Source of the DNA: FEN-1297 sp963710735
GTDB taxonomy: Bacteria; Bacteroidota; Ignavibacteria; Ignavibacteriales; Ignavibacteriaceae
Assembly: GCA_963710735.1 (NCBI GenBank)
Contig: CAVQBN010000011.1
Coordinates: forward strand, 32,505-96,504
Reading direction: 5' to 3'
DNA length: 64,000 nucleotides
The position numbers were made by a program, and so were the translations under genes. Below, one piece after another: positions 27,162 to 36,800 of this stretch (its first letter is position 1; every line of letters begins with the position of its first letter). A model generated the notes under the pieces. It searched no databases. It was not told where the DNA came from and saw nothing but the letters and a program-made list of their open reading frames with translations.

Positions 27162-29750
27162 ATGGAACTATTAGAACGTGAAAAATATTTAGAAGAATTA
27201 GAAAGAACTTTCAGCAGCTTATCAGAAGGCGGTGGATTCGTTGTACTTATTTCAGGTGAAGCAGGAATCGGTAAAACCTCTTTAGTTGAAACTTTTCTGA
27301 ATAAAATTGAAGGTAAAGCAAATATTTTGTGGGGTGCCTGCGATGCTTTATTTACACCGCGTCCATTGGGCCCTCTTTATGACATTGCCGCACAATTAAA
27401 AAACGGTTTGTTAAATCTTTTGAAAACCCAGTCTTCACGTACAGAAATTTTCCAGAAACTTCTTGAAGATATTCAAAACACAAAACAACCGAACTGTTTA
27501 ATCATGGAGGATATCCACTGGGCTGATGAATCAACTCTTGATTTAATAAAATTTTTGGGTAGAAGGACAAATCAATTAAATTCAATTTTTATTATTACCT
27601 ATCGTGATGATGAACTCGGTCCTGAACACCCGTTAAGATTGGTCCTTGGAGACATTCTCTCAAAAAATTTAATCAGATTAAAACTTCCGCCATTAACGGA
27701 AAAAACTGTTAATGATCTTGCGGATACATATGATATAAAAAATTTATTTGAAATTACCGGCGGCAATCCTTTCTTAATAAATGAATTATTAAGCAGTAAA
27801 GATGAAGGAGTTCCTGCAACAATTAAAGATTCTATTCTAACAAGAATATCACGCCTTTCTGTTGAAGCTAAGAATTTAATAGAATTAATTTCTGTTATAC
27901 CTACAAGAGTAGAAAATTGGCTTGTTGATGAAGTAATAAGTCCAAATTTAAAATTACTTGATGAATGTTTTAACTCAGGCATTCTTCGACTGGAAGATGA
28001 AGCAATTTCATTTAAACATGAATTAAGCAGGATGGCTGTGGAAGAATCTTTAAGTGAATCGAAAAGACAACATTTAAATGAAAAAGTACTCCAAATTCTA
28101 CTTAAGCAGGAAAGAATTGAAGATTATTTAGCAAGAATAATTCACCATGCAGTAAGAGGTCATGATAAGGGGGTAATTATTAAATATGCTGCTGATGCAG
28201 CCAGGCAGGCTTCGAAACTAGGCGCACACAGATTAGCCGCTAATCATTATCAAAACGCTTTAAGATTTGTTGATAACCTTCCTATTGAGAAACAACTGGA
28301 ACTTTATGAAGGCAGATCGTATGAGTGTTATTTAACAAGCCAGGTTGAAGAAGCCATAAAGGCAGGCGAGATTATTATAGAAATTCTTAAAAAACATCCG
28401 GATCCTGAACGCGAAGGCGAAAACTATAGAAAGATGTCTAGAATGTTTTGGTATAACTGCCAAGATATAAAAGGCGAGGAATATCTTGATAAAGCAATTC
28501 AAATATTTGAAACTCTTCCGCCCGAAAAGAAACTGGCAATGGCTTATAGTAACAAATCCGGGATTTATATGATTAGGGGGAATAAGGATTTAGCAGTTAA
28601 GTGGGGTGAAAAAGCCATTAACCTTGCGAGGAGTTTAAATGATTTAGATACTGAAATACACGCACTAAATAATATTGGCTGTGCAAAAATGGCCGCAGAT
28701 GATAAAACCGGAGAAGATTATTTAAAAAGAAGTCTTCAACTTTCTCTTCAAAATGATTTTTTCGAACATGCGGCAAGAGCTTATACAAATTTGGGTTCTT
28801 GTTACTTGGAGCAACGAAATCTTTCCGAAGCAGACAAGTATTTTGCAACAGGATTGGAATATTGCAATGGAAAAGATCTGTTCACATACGGTCTTTGTCT
28901 TGTAGGACATTATGCATACGCCAAATTGTGTTTAGGCAAATGGGAAGAAGCAATAGAATTGTCGAATGTAATTTTAAAAAGAGACGATCTTGCTGCAGCA
29001 AACAGTATTATTCCGTTATGTGTATTGGGATTGATTAGAGCAAGGCGAAACGATCCCGGATTTATAGAGCTTCTTGATAAATCATATTCGCTGGCTTTCG
29101 AAATTGGGGAAATGGAAAAAATTGTTATTGTTACCGCTGCAAGGGCTGAAAAATTCTGGCTTCAGAATACGCTAAATGATATCATTGATGAAATAGAATC
29201 AGTTTATTTAAAAGAAAAAGAATCGAAAAATATCTGGAATATCGGCGTATTTGCTTACTGGTTGTGGAAAGGAAATCGTCTTTCTGAAATTCCACAAAAT
29301 ATTGCAGAGCCGTATCTTCTGCAAATAAAAGGTGAATGGAAATCCGCAGCGAAATTATGGGAAAAGCTCAATTGTCCTTATGAACAAGCTATGGCACTCA
29401 GCGAAGGTGATGAAGCGGCAATGAAGCATGCAATCGAAATTTTTGAAAGTTTCGGCGCATCTGCAGCGTCTCAATTGATTAAGCAGAAAATGAGGAAGCA
29501 GGGAGTTAAAAGCATACCTAAAGGACCAATAAAAGCTACTAGGAAAAACCCAGCCGGTTTAACAACAAGGCAGGTAGAAGTTTTGAAACTTTTAGGAAAA
29601 GGTTTAAGTAATAATGAAATCGGAAATAAACTTTTTATTTCACCAAAAACAGTTGATCACCACATTTCCGCAATATTATCCAAACTAAATATTCATTCCA
29701 GATTTGAAGCTGCAGCATTTGTTAATTCAAATAAGTCCATCAAATTATAG
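27162..29750 (+). CDS. LAL-type regulator, array copy 2
   Basis: 862 residues, same plan as copy 1: Walker A GEAGIGKTS (32-40), Walker B CLIMEDIHWADESTLDLI, helical middle, LuxR HTH (LTTRQVEVLKLLGKGLSNNEIGNKLFISPKTVDHH). The first 20 codons differ from copy 1 at one residue (Glu14 for Val) and CDALFTPRPLGPLYDIA is shared exactly. The middle, where the ligand would bind in MalT-like proteins, differs most (for example SYSLAFEIGEMEKIVIVTAARAEK here). That pattern suggests a common DNA target or partner and different inputs. It begins 9 bp after copy 1, so translation is probably coupled. Confidence 0.9.
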   Translation: MELLEREKYLEELERTFSSLSEGGGFVVLISGEAGIGKTSLVETFLNKIEGKANILWGACDALFTPRPLGPLYDIAAQLKNGLLNLLKTQSSRTEIFQKLLEDIQNTKQPNCLIMEDIHWADESTLDLIKFLGRRTNQLNSIFIITYRDDELGPEHPLRLVLGDILSKNLIRLKLPPLTEKTVNDLADTYDIKNLFEITGGNPFLINELLSSKDEGVPATIKDSILTRISRLSVEAKNLIELISVIPTRVENWLVDEVISPNLKLLDECFNSGILRLEDEAISFKHELSRMAVEESLSESKRQHLNEKVLQILLKQERIEDYLARIIHHAVRGHDKGVIIKYAADAARQASKLGAHRLAANHYQNALRFVDNLPIEKQLELYEGRSYECYLTSQVEEAIKAGEIIIEILKKHPDPEREGENYRKMSRMFWYNCQDIKGEEYLDKAIQIFETLPPEKKLAMAYSNKSGIYMIRGNKDLAVKWGEKAINLARSLNDLDTEIHALNNIGCAKMAADDKTGEDYLKRSLQLSLQNDFFEHAARAYTNLGSCYLEQRNLSEADKYFATGLEYCNGKDLFTYGLCLVGHYAYAKLCLGKWEEAIELSNVILKRDDLAAANSIIPLCVLGLIRARRNDPGFIELLDKSYSLAFEIGEMEKIVIVTAARAEKFWLQNTLNDIIDEIESVYLKEKESKNIWNIGVFAYWLWKGNRLSEIPQNIAEPYLLQIKGEWKSAAKLWEKLNCPYEQAMALSEGDEAAMKHAIEIFESFGASAASQLIKQKMRKQGVKSIPKGPIKATRKNPAGLTTRQVEVLKLLGKGLSNNEIGNKLFISPKTVDHHISAILSKLNIHSRFEAAAFVNSNKSIKL

Positions 29751-29759
29751 GCTGGGCTA

Positions 29760-32351
29760 ATGCAATTATTAGAACGTGAAAAATATTTAGTAGAATTAGA
29801 AAAATCCTTTTACAACTTGTCAGACGGAGGAGGATTCATTGTTTTAATTTCAGGCGAAGCAGGCATCGGTAAAACAACTTTAGTTGAAACTTTTTTAGAG
29901 AAAATTAAAAACAAAGCGAATATTTTGTGGGGTGCCTGTGATGCATTGTTTACACCACGCCCTTTGGGACCGCTTTATGATATTTCGACTCAGATGAAGA
30001 ATGGTTTATTTAGATTATTGGATAACCGATCTCCCAGGGAAATAATATTTGCAAAGTTCCTTGAAGAACTTCAGAATAGTAAACTCCCGAATGTGGTAAT
30101 TATAGAAGATGCCCATTGGGCTGATGAATCTACATTAGACCTTATTAAATTTTTTGGCAGAAGAGTTGGTAGAATCTGCTCTCTTTTTATAATAACCTTT
30201 AGAAACGATGAAATAAGTCCTAATCACCCTTTAAGGTTGGTTATGGGTGATATTCCTTCTAAAAATCTTGTTAGGATAAAACTACCTCACCTAACAAAAG
30301 AAACAGTTGATCATCTTGCCGATTCTAACGGGGTAAAGAATTTATATGAAATAACCGGCGGTAATCCTTTTTTGATTTATGAATTACTAACTAATAAAGA
30401 TGAATCGATACCATCAACAATAAAAGATTCGATCTTGGCAAGAATATCCCGCCTTTCCGATAAGGCCCGTAATTTAGTTGCATTGGTCTCTATTATCCCG
30501 ACGCGTGCTGAAAAATGGCTGATAAATGAAATTTTTCCTTTGAATAATGAGATTCTTAATGAATGTTTAAACTCAGGTATTTTAAAATCGGATGTAAACT
30601 CAATTTCTTTCAAACATGAATTAAGCAGAATGGCGGTGGAGGAATCTTTAAGTGAAACCCAAAGGCAAGTATTAAATAAAGATGTTCTTCAAATTCTTCT
30701 GAAACAGGAAAAGATTGATAATTATCTGGCAAGGATAATTCATCATGCATTAAGAGTACCGGACAAAGAAGTCTTAATTAATTATTCACAACTAGCAGCT
30801 AAGCAGGCATCTGCTTTAAGTGCTCACAGCTTAGCCGCGGATCACTATCAAAATGCTTTAAAGTTTATTGACAATCTTCCTCTGATGATGCAGTTGGAGT
30901 TTTATGAAGGAAGATCATACGAATGTTATTTAACCGGACAAATTGAAGAAAGCATTAAAGCATGTAATGCAATAATTGAAATATTTAAAGAATATTCCGA
31001 TCCATATCGCGAAGGGGAAAATTATCGAATATTATCAAGGTCACTTTGGTATGCCGGTTATGATTTAAAGGCAGAAGAGTCTCTTTTCAAAGCTATAGAA
31101 ATACTTGAAAAAATACCGCCAGGTAAGCAGCTTGCAATGTCGTACAGTAATTTGTCGCAGCTTTACCATTGCAGGGATGAATGGAAACTAGCCGTAGAGT
31201 GGGGAGGAAAGGCTTATGACTTAGCAAAAAGAATAAATAATTCTGAGGTTATGATACATTCTCTTAACAATATCGGTACCAGCAGTTTACTTGCCGGAGA
31301 TGATGCCGGAGAACCTTTTTTGAAAGAAAGCCTTGATTTATCTCTTAAGAATAAATTTCACGAACATGCTGCTCGCGCTTATGATAATTTTGGAATCAGT
31401 TATGTGTGGAGAAGAGACTTACTCAAGGCAGACAAATATTTTAGTGCGGGATTAGAATATTGTTATGAAAAAGATATTGATACTTTAGGTTTATGTATAG
31501 CCGGGTACAATACAAAAACCAAATTATATTTAGGTAATTGGGACGAAGCAGTAGAATCTGCAAGTTCAGTTTTAAAAAGGAATAATATCCCTCTAATAAA
31601 TAAAATTGTTCCATTATATGTAATCGGAGTTATCCGGTTAAGGCGCGGTGATCCCGGTGCGATGAGTGTTTTGAATGAGTTAAATTCTCTCGGAGAGAAT
31701 ATTGAGGAAGTTGTTGACATGATAGTACCCATCAAGTCCCTAAAAGCCGAAGCATTATGGATGGATAATAAACCCGAAAAGATAATTGAGGAAGTTGAAC
31801 CGGTTTACAATAAAATAAATGGGAGATATAATCATTGGGCTATCGGAGAACTTGCATACTGGCTTTGGAAAGCAAATCATCTTTTTGAAATTCCTGAAAG
31901 GATAGCAAAACCGTATCTTTTACAGATTAAAGGGGAATGGAAAGCTTCTGCAGAATTATGGAAAGAATTGAAATGTCCGTTTGAACAAGCCTTGGCTTTA
32001 AGTGAAGGAAATGAAAACAGTATGAAAGCGGCAATTGAAATCTTTGAACATTTGGGAGCTTCTGCAACTTCTCAAAAAATTAGAAAATCAATGAGAGAGG
32101 TAGGTATAAAAAGCATTCCCAAAGGACCAAGAAAAACAACAAGAAAAAACCCAGCAGGTTTAACAACAAGGCAGGTAGAAGTTTTAAACCTTCTTGGTAA
32201 AGGATTAAGCAATAATGAAATCGGAAGTAAACTTTTTATTTCACCAAAGACTGTTGATCACCATATTTCTGCGATATTAACCAAACTAAATATTCACTCC
32301 CGCTATGAAGCTGCTGCTTTTGTTCAAAACAATTCAATAATTCAAAAATAG
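29760..32351 (+). CDS. LAL-type regulator, array copy 3
   Basis: 863 residues with the same three-part layout: Walker A GEAGIGKTT, Walker B VVIIEDAHWADESTLDLI, and HTH LTTRQVEVLNLLGKGLSNNEIGSKLFISPKTVDHHISAILTKLNIHS. It starts 9 bp after copy 2 at a divergent form of the same junction (ATAGGCTGGGCTAATGCAATT). It is the most divergent of the three in the middle region yet keeps the LWGACDALFTPRPLGPLYDI block and the EWK.SAELWKEL.CP.EQA.ALSEG segment. It ends the array; a second, divergent DUF4242-like gene follows after about 105 bp. Confidence 0.9.
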   Translation: MQLLEREKYLVELEKSFYNLSDGGGFIVLISGEAGIGKTTLVETFLEKIKNKANILWGACDALFTPRPLGPLYDISTQMKNGLFRLLDNRSPREIIFAKFLEELQNSKLPNVVIIEDAHWADESTLDLIKFFGRRVGRICSLFIITFRNDEISPNHPLRLVMGDIPSKNLVRIKLPHLTKETVDHLADSNGVKNLYEITGGNPFLIYELLTNKDESIPSTIKDSILARISRLSDKARNLVALVSIIPTRAEKWLINEIFPLNNEILNECLNSGILKSDVNSISFKHELSRMAVEESLSETQRQVLNKDVLQILLKQEKIDNYLARIIHHALRVPDKEVLINYSQLAAKQASALSAHSLAADHYQNALKFIDNLPLMMQLEFYEGRSYECYLTGQIEESIKACNAIIEIFKEYSDPYREGENYRILSRSLWYAGYDLKAEESLFKAIEILEKIPPGKQLAMSYSNLSQLYHCRDEWKLAVEWGGKAYDLAKRINNSEVMIHSLNNIGTSSLLAGDDAGEPFLKESLDLSLKNKFHEHAARAYDNFGISYVWRRDLLKADKYFSAGLEYCYEKDIDTLGLCIAGYNTKTKLYLGNWDEAVESASSVLKRNNIPLINKIVPLYVIGVIRLRRGDPGAMSVLNELNSLGENIEEVVDMIVPIKSLKAEALWMDNKPEKIIEEVEPVYNKINGRYNHWAIGELAYWLWKANHLFEIPERIAKPYLLQIKGEWKASAELWKELKCPFEQALALSEGNENSMKAAIEIFEHLGASATSQKIRKSMREVGIKSIPKGPRKTTRKNPAGLTTRQVEVLNLLGKGLSNNEIGSKLFISPKTVDHHISAILTKLNIHSRYEAAAFVQNNSIIQK

Positions 32352-32456
32352 GGAATGATTTCTTATAATATAGGGAATTCTCCCGATTCGATTCAAAATC
32401 ATTAAAACTAAATTAACCTCCACAAATAATTCATAATTTAAAAAACTGGAGGTAAC

Positions 32457-32729
32457 ATGCCTAGATATCTTATCGAAAGAACTTTTCCGGATGGATTGTT
32501 AATTCCAGTAACTGAAGATGGTGCAAAATACTGCTTAAATGTTATATACAATAACACCGATGAAAATGTTACTTGGATTCACTCTTACGTGAGCGACGAC
32601 AAAAAGAAAACTTTCTGTATTTACGATGCACCCACTCCTGAAGCAGTGAGAAAAGTAGCAAATAAGAACAAACTGCCGATTGATAAAATAACCGAAGTGA
32701 CTGTCCTAGATCCATATTTTTATAAATAA
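32457..32729 (+). CDS. DUF4242-like small protein, divergent paralog
   Basis: 90 residues with the same fold pattern as the copies at 23882 and 33423 (MPRYLIERTFPDG, WIHSYVSDDKKKTFCIYDAPTPEAVRKVANKNKLPIDKI), but otherwise clearly different. The WIHSYV and FCIYDAP blocks are kept. A strong ribosome site (CTGGAGGTAAC) precedes the ATG, and the lipoprotein gene begins 18 bp after its stop with its own AAAAAGGAG, so the two form an operon. Family function unsettled. Confidence 0.85.
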   Translation: MPRYLIERTFPDGLLIPVTEDGAKYCLNVIYNNTDENVTWIHSYVSDDKKKTFCIYDAPTPEAVRKVANKNKLPIDKITEVTVLDPYFYK

Positions 32730-32746
32730 TTTAAAAAGGAGTTATT

Positions 32747-33334
32747 ATGAAAAAGTTGACTTTTATTCTAGCATGCCTGTTTTCATTAACATTTATTTTA
32801 ATGATTGGCTGTCAGAATTCTTCAATGGAAGAACCTACTGCAGTTCAAACACAACCCGCTGGTATTACATCCGGTAATCCGCAAGGATTATCAAAATCCT
32901 ATTCCAGTACTTATGCACCGGAACTGCAAAAAGAATTAGCTCTTGCAAGATCTGCCACAGCAAAGTACCATGATATAAGTAAGGCAATCGCAGATGGTTA
33001 TGCAGACATAGATGTTGTAGTGCAGAATATGGGATATCATTATATGGATACTGAAAATGTTAAGGATACATTTGATCCCGCGAAACCGGCATTGCTCGTT
33101 TATTCAAAAAACCCGGTAAATGGAAACATGAGATTGGTTGCAGTGGAATATGCTATTCCCAATACCGATCCTAGACCTGAGGGATTTGCGGGAGATGCCG
33201 ACGTATGGGAAAATAATCCTGATTTTCACTTATGGCTCTGCCATGCATGGGTATGGTACAATAATCCTAATGGTATGTTCAATGAATTTAACCCGCGTGT
33301 GCATGTTGCTGAAAGTGATATTACTTATCCATAA
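32747..33334 (+). CDS. Lipoprotein with His/Trp-rich conserved domain
   Basis: Not a family I can name with certainty. The 195-residue protein has a lipoprotein signal (MKKLTFILACLFSLTFILMIGC, Cys22) and a Ser/Gln-rich linker to about residue 50. The main domain runs about 60-195: ATAKYHDISKAIADGYADIDVVVQNMGYHYMD, PALLVYSKNPVNGNMRLVAVEYAIP, GDADVWENNPDFHLWLCHAWVWYNNPNGMFNEFNPRV. The several His and Trp residues in GYHY, FHLWLCHAWVW and VHVAE could bind metal or haem, but this is unproven. It sits between two DUF4242-like genes and is followed by a terminator. Confidence 0.75.
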   Translation: MKKLTFILACLFSLTFILMIGCQNSSMEEPTAVQTQPAGITSGNPQGLSKSYSSTYAPELQKELALARSATAKYHDISKAIADGYADIDVVVQNMGYHYMDTENVKDTFDPAKPALLVYSKNPVNGNMRLVAVEYAIPNTDPRPEGFAGDADVWENNPDFHLWLCHAWVWYNNPNGMFNEFNPRVHVAESDITYP

Positions 33335-33365
33335 TTAGTACGAAAAATTTATTAATAATCTTTAG

Positions 33366-33388
33366 GCCCTCATAAAAGAGGGCTTTTT
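33366..33388 (+). terminator. Rho-independent terminator after the lipoprotein gene
   Basis: GCCCTC, loop ATAAAA, GAGGGC followed by TTTTT, 31 bp past the stop. It separates the DUF4242'-lipoprotein operon from the next DUF4242-like gene. Confidence 0.88.
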
Positions 33389-33411
33389 AAATAAAAAATT
33401 TTTTCATAATA

Positions 33412-33855
33412 GGAGAAGACAAATGCCGAAATATATTATTGAACGAGTTATTCCAGGTGCTGGAGACATGACCCGGGATGAACTGAAAGCTGTTTCTGCA
33501 AGGTCATGCAATGTTATAAGTGAAATCGGTCCGAAAATCCAATGGATTCACAGCTATGTTACCGGTAATAAAATTTATTGTATTTATATTGCACCGGACG
33601 AGGAAACTATCCGTGACCATGCCAGCAGGGTTGGAATTCCTGCAAATCATATTGCAATTATCGGTGGAATGATCGATCCGACTACTGCTGAGTGACGATT
33701 CATAAAAATGTTTTTATAGACAGAATAAAATTTATTTCTGTGGATGGGAAGAGAAATAATTTATACCTATAACCAATTCCTGTGTGTTTATTATTCTGAA
33801 GAGTTAACAAATGAATTAAGATTAAGTAACAGATTCATAAATGTTCGGATAAGTA
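33412..33855 (+). repeat. Direct repeat, copy B, split by a 125-bp insert
   Basis: Matches copy A (23871-24179) from GGAGAAGACAAATG through GATTCATAAA (33697-33706). The remaining GTTCGGATAAGTA appears only after GATTCATAAA is repeated at 33832-33841. The 125 bp between the two GATTCATAAA sites are absent from copy A, as if a small element had inserted with a 10-bp target duplication. Confidence 0.75.
33423..33695 (+). CDS. DUF4242-like small protein, copy B
   Basis: 90 residues, identical to the copy at 23882 except Lys for Arg at position 22. It shares the same AGGAGAAGACAA ribosome site. It lies between the lipoprotein terminator and the hybrid two-component gene, so it is probably transcribed separately from the upstream operon. 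Same family comments as for copy A: ferredoxin-like fold, possible metal binding, function not established. Confidence 0.85.
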   Translation: MPKYIIERVIPGAGDMTRDELKAVSARSCNVISEIGPKIQWIHSYVTGNKIYCIYIAPDEETIRDHASRVGIPANHIAIIGGMIDPTTAE

Positions 33856-33879
33856 CAAAAAGAAATTCAAAATAATAAA

Positions 33880-36800
33880 ATGAATAATAAAGTATTAAAA
33901 CTTTATAGTTTAATTTTCTTAATAATTTTTTCATTAAGTGAATTTTTATTTGCACAGCTGAATCCAAATAATCTTGTTCAATTCAACGAAAAGGATGGTC
34001 TGCCCGGAGCCGAAATTGGACAAGTAATGCAGGATCATTTGGGTTATATTTGGATACCCTCTTTAAGCGGTCTTACAAGATATAACGGTTACGAATTTAA
34101 AAGATACTTAATGAATCTGCACGATTCTACTTCTATTAAGACCACAATTATAGGTTCATTATTTGAAGATAGTAAAAGAAATATTTGGATCGGCGGTACA
34201 GGAACTATTGATGTTTATAATCCATACAATAAGTCGTTTAAGCAATTTGAAAATGGCGCTTTAAGTGATTTTACCCAATTAATTGACATTAATAGTATTT
34301 CTGAAAGTGAAAATGGTGTAATTTATTTTGGTGTTTGTGAAAATACAGCACCTGCTTTCAAGAATTCCTCGTCGGAAATTTCAAATTGTCTTTTATATTA
34401 TGATGAAAAGGACGGTATTATTAAAAAATTCCAGCCGCCCAAAGGTATTGTAATAAAGAGAGTGTACCGTTTAAGATCCGATTCTAATAAAAATATTTGG
34501 GTTCTAAGTAAAAGCGGTTTATTCAAAATTGATAGGAAGAATAATTTCACAAAGATTAAAGCTTTCAACGAAGAGCTTATAAATAACAACGGTATAATTC
34601 ATGATTTTAAAATTGATAAAAATGGTATTATTTGGATTACCGGATATAATTCAAAGTTTTTTTCATTTGATACAAAAACAGAAAAGACGAATATATATTC
34701 TTTAAATGGACTATTTAAAGGCTTTGATAATAAATTAGTTACAAGAGCAATTGCTGTAGATAAATTCAATAATATCTGGCTTGGCAGTAATCAGGGATTA
34801 ATATTTTTCGATCGCACAAAAAAGAAATTTGATATCTTCCAAAATGAATCTGACAGACAAATTGAAAGAGCCGACATTTACGGATTAAATTTTGATTCAT
34901 TTGGTTCTCTTTGGATTGGAACGGAATCAAAAGGTTTATTAAAATATGATGAACGAACTCTATTCGAATCATTTAGTTATAACAAAGTTGAAAATAATTC
35001 ATTAACCGGCGGATGGGCAAACAGAATTATTGAAGGGAAAAATGGTAAAATTTGGATTACTACTTCTGACGACAATTTAAATAATTTTGGGCTAAATGAA
35101 TTTGATCCGAAAACCAGAAAAATAAAACGTTGGTTTATTCAAAAATTTTTACCAAACTGCCATGCTTTATACGGCATTTACCAATTGTCTAAAAATCAAT
35201 TTTACTTAGGAACAGACTTAGGTTTGTTCTTATTTAATTCTACTAATAATTCAATTAAAAAAATTATTTTTAACGGATTATCTGAAAATTCGTTTATATA
35301 TGATTTTTATAATGACACAAAAGGTAACCTATGGCTGTGTACTAACGCGGGTATTTATAAACGAAATAAAGGCAGCGAAAAGTTTATACATTATTACTTA
35401 ATTTCTTCTGACAGCTTAAGATCCGTTAGCAATCAAGTAACTAGGGTAATAGAAAGTAAACATTACGGCTTATGGTTTTGTACCGATAACGGTTTGTTCC
35501 TTTATAATTATGATAAAGATAAATTTGAAAGGCGCGGATTTGATATTAAAAGTGGAAGTGTTTTTCCATGTCAGGATATAAATAGTCTGTATGAGGACAA
35601 AAATGGAATTGTCTGGGTCGGAGAATGGGAAGGCGGATTAAGCCGGTATAATCCTTTAACCGGAGAAATAAAGAACTATTCAACTAATGACGGCCTGCCT
35701 TCCATGAACATTCAAGGCATTCTTGGAGATGAAAAAAATAATACATTATGGTTAAGTACATTTGAAGGCCTCGTTCGTTTTGATAAATCGACTAAACAGT
35801 TTACTAATTATACTACTGAAGATGGAATCCAAAGTCAGTTATTTGCCGATGGTTCATATCTTAAAACTTCAACCGGTCTTTTTATATTCGGCGGCTCAAA
35901 CGGAATAACGGTTTTCAATCCAAACGATATTGTTAGAAATTCTATTCCACCTAAAGTGTTTTTAACTGATTTAAAGATTTCTAATAAATCTATTTTGCCT
36001 GGGAAAAATTCCATATTAAAAAAACCTATTTATGATACTGATGAAATAACTTTAGATCATAATGACAACAATATTTCTATTGACTTTATTGCGCTTCATT
36101 ATTTGAATCCTTCCAAAAATCAATATGCCTATATTCTAGAAAATTATGAAAAAGAATGGAGGTCAGTCGGAAACCAGCGCTCTGCTTATTACTCTAATTT
36201 ACCGCCTGGCGAGTATATGTTTCGTGTCAAGGCTTCAAACAATCATGACTTATGGAATGAAAAAGGTGCCGAACTAAAAATTATTATTAAACCCCCATGG
36301 TGGGAAACATGGTGGGCTTATTTAACTTATGCAGCTTTCACGCTTTTTGCTTTATATTTAATCAGAAGGTATGAAATGAATAGAATTTCATATAAACACC
36401 AGATTAAAATTAATGAAGCTGTATTGAAGGAAAAAGAAGAAACAGAAAAAATTAAATCACAATTCTTTGCAAATATTTCACATGAATTCAGAACACCTCT
36501 TACTTTAATACTTGGGCCGGCAGAAAAAATAATTACTAATTCTACCAAAGACATTAAAAAGGAAGCCGGAATAATTAAAACGAATGCCTCAAGACTTCTT
36601 CATCTTGTTAATCAATTATTAGACCTTTCAAAATTAGAGTCTGAGAAACTTAAGCTTAAGGCTTCCAAACAGAATATAGTATCATTCATAAAATGGATTG
36701 CCTTGTCGTTTGAATCTCTATCCGAATCAAAAGACATAACGCTCCAATTAATAACTGAGCAGGAATACATAGAATTATACTTTGATAAGGAAAAGATGAC

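Noticed and set aside
24561..32351. Non-ribosomal or polyketide cluster regulated by the LAL genes
   Set aside because: No carrier, synthase or tailoring genes occur anywhere in the window.
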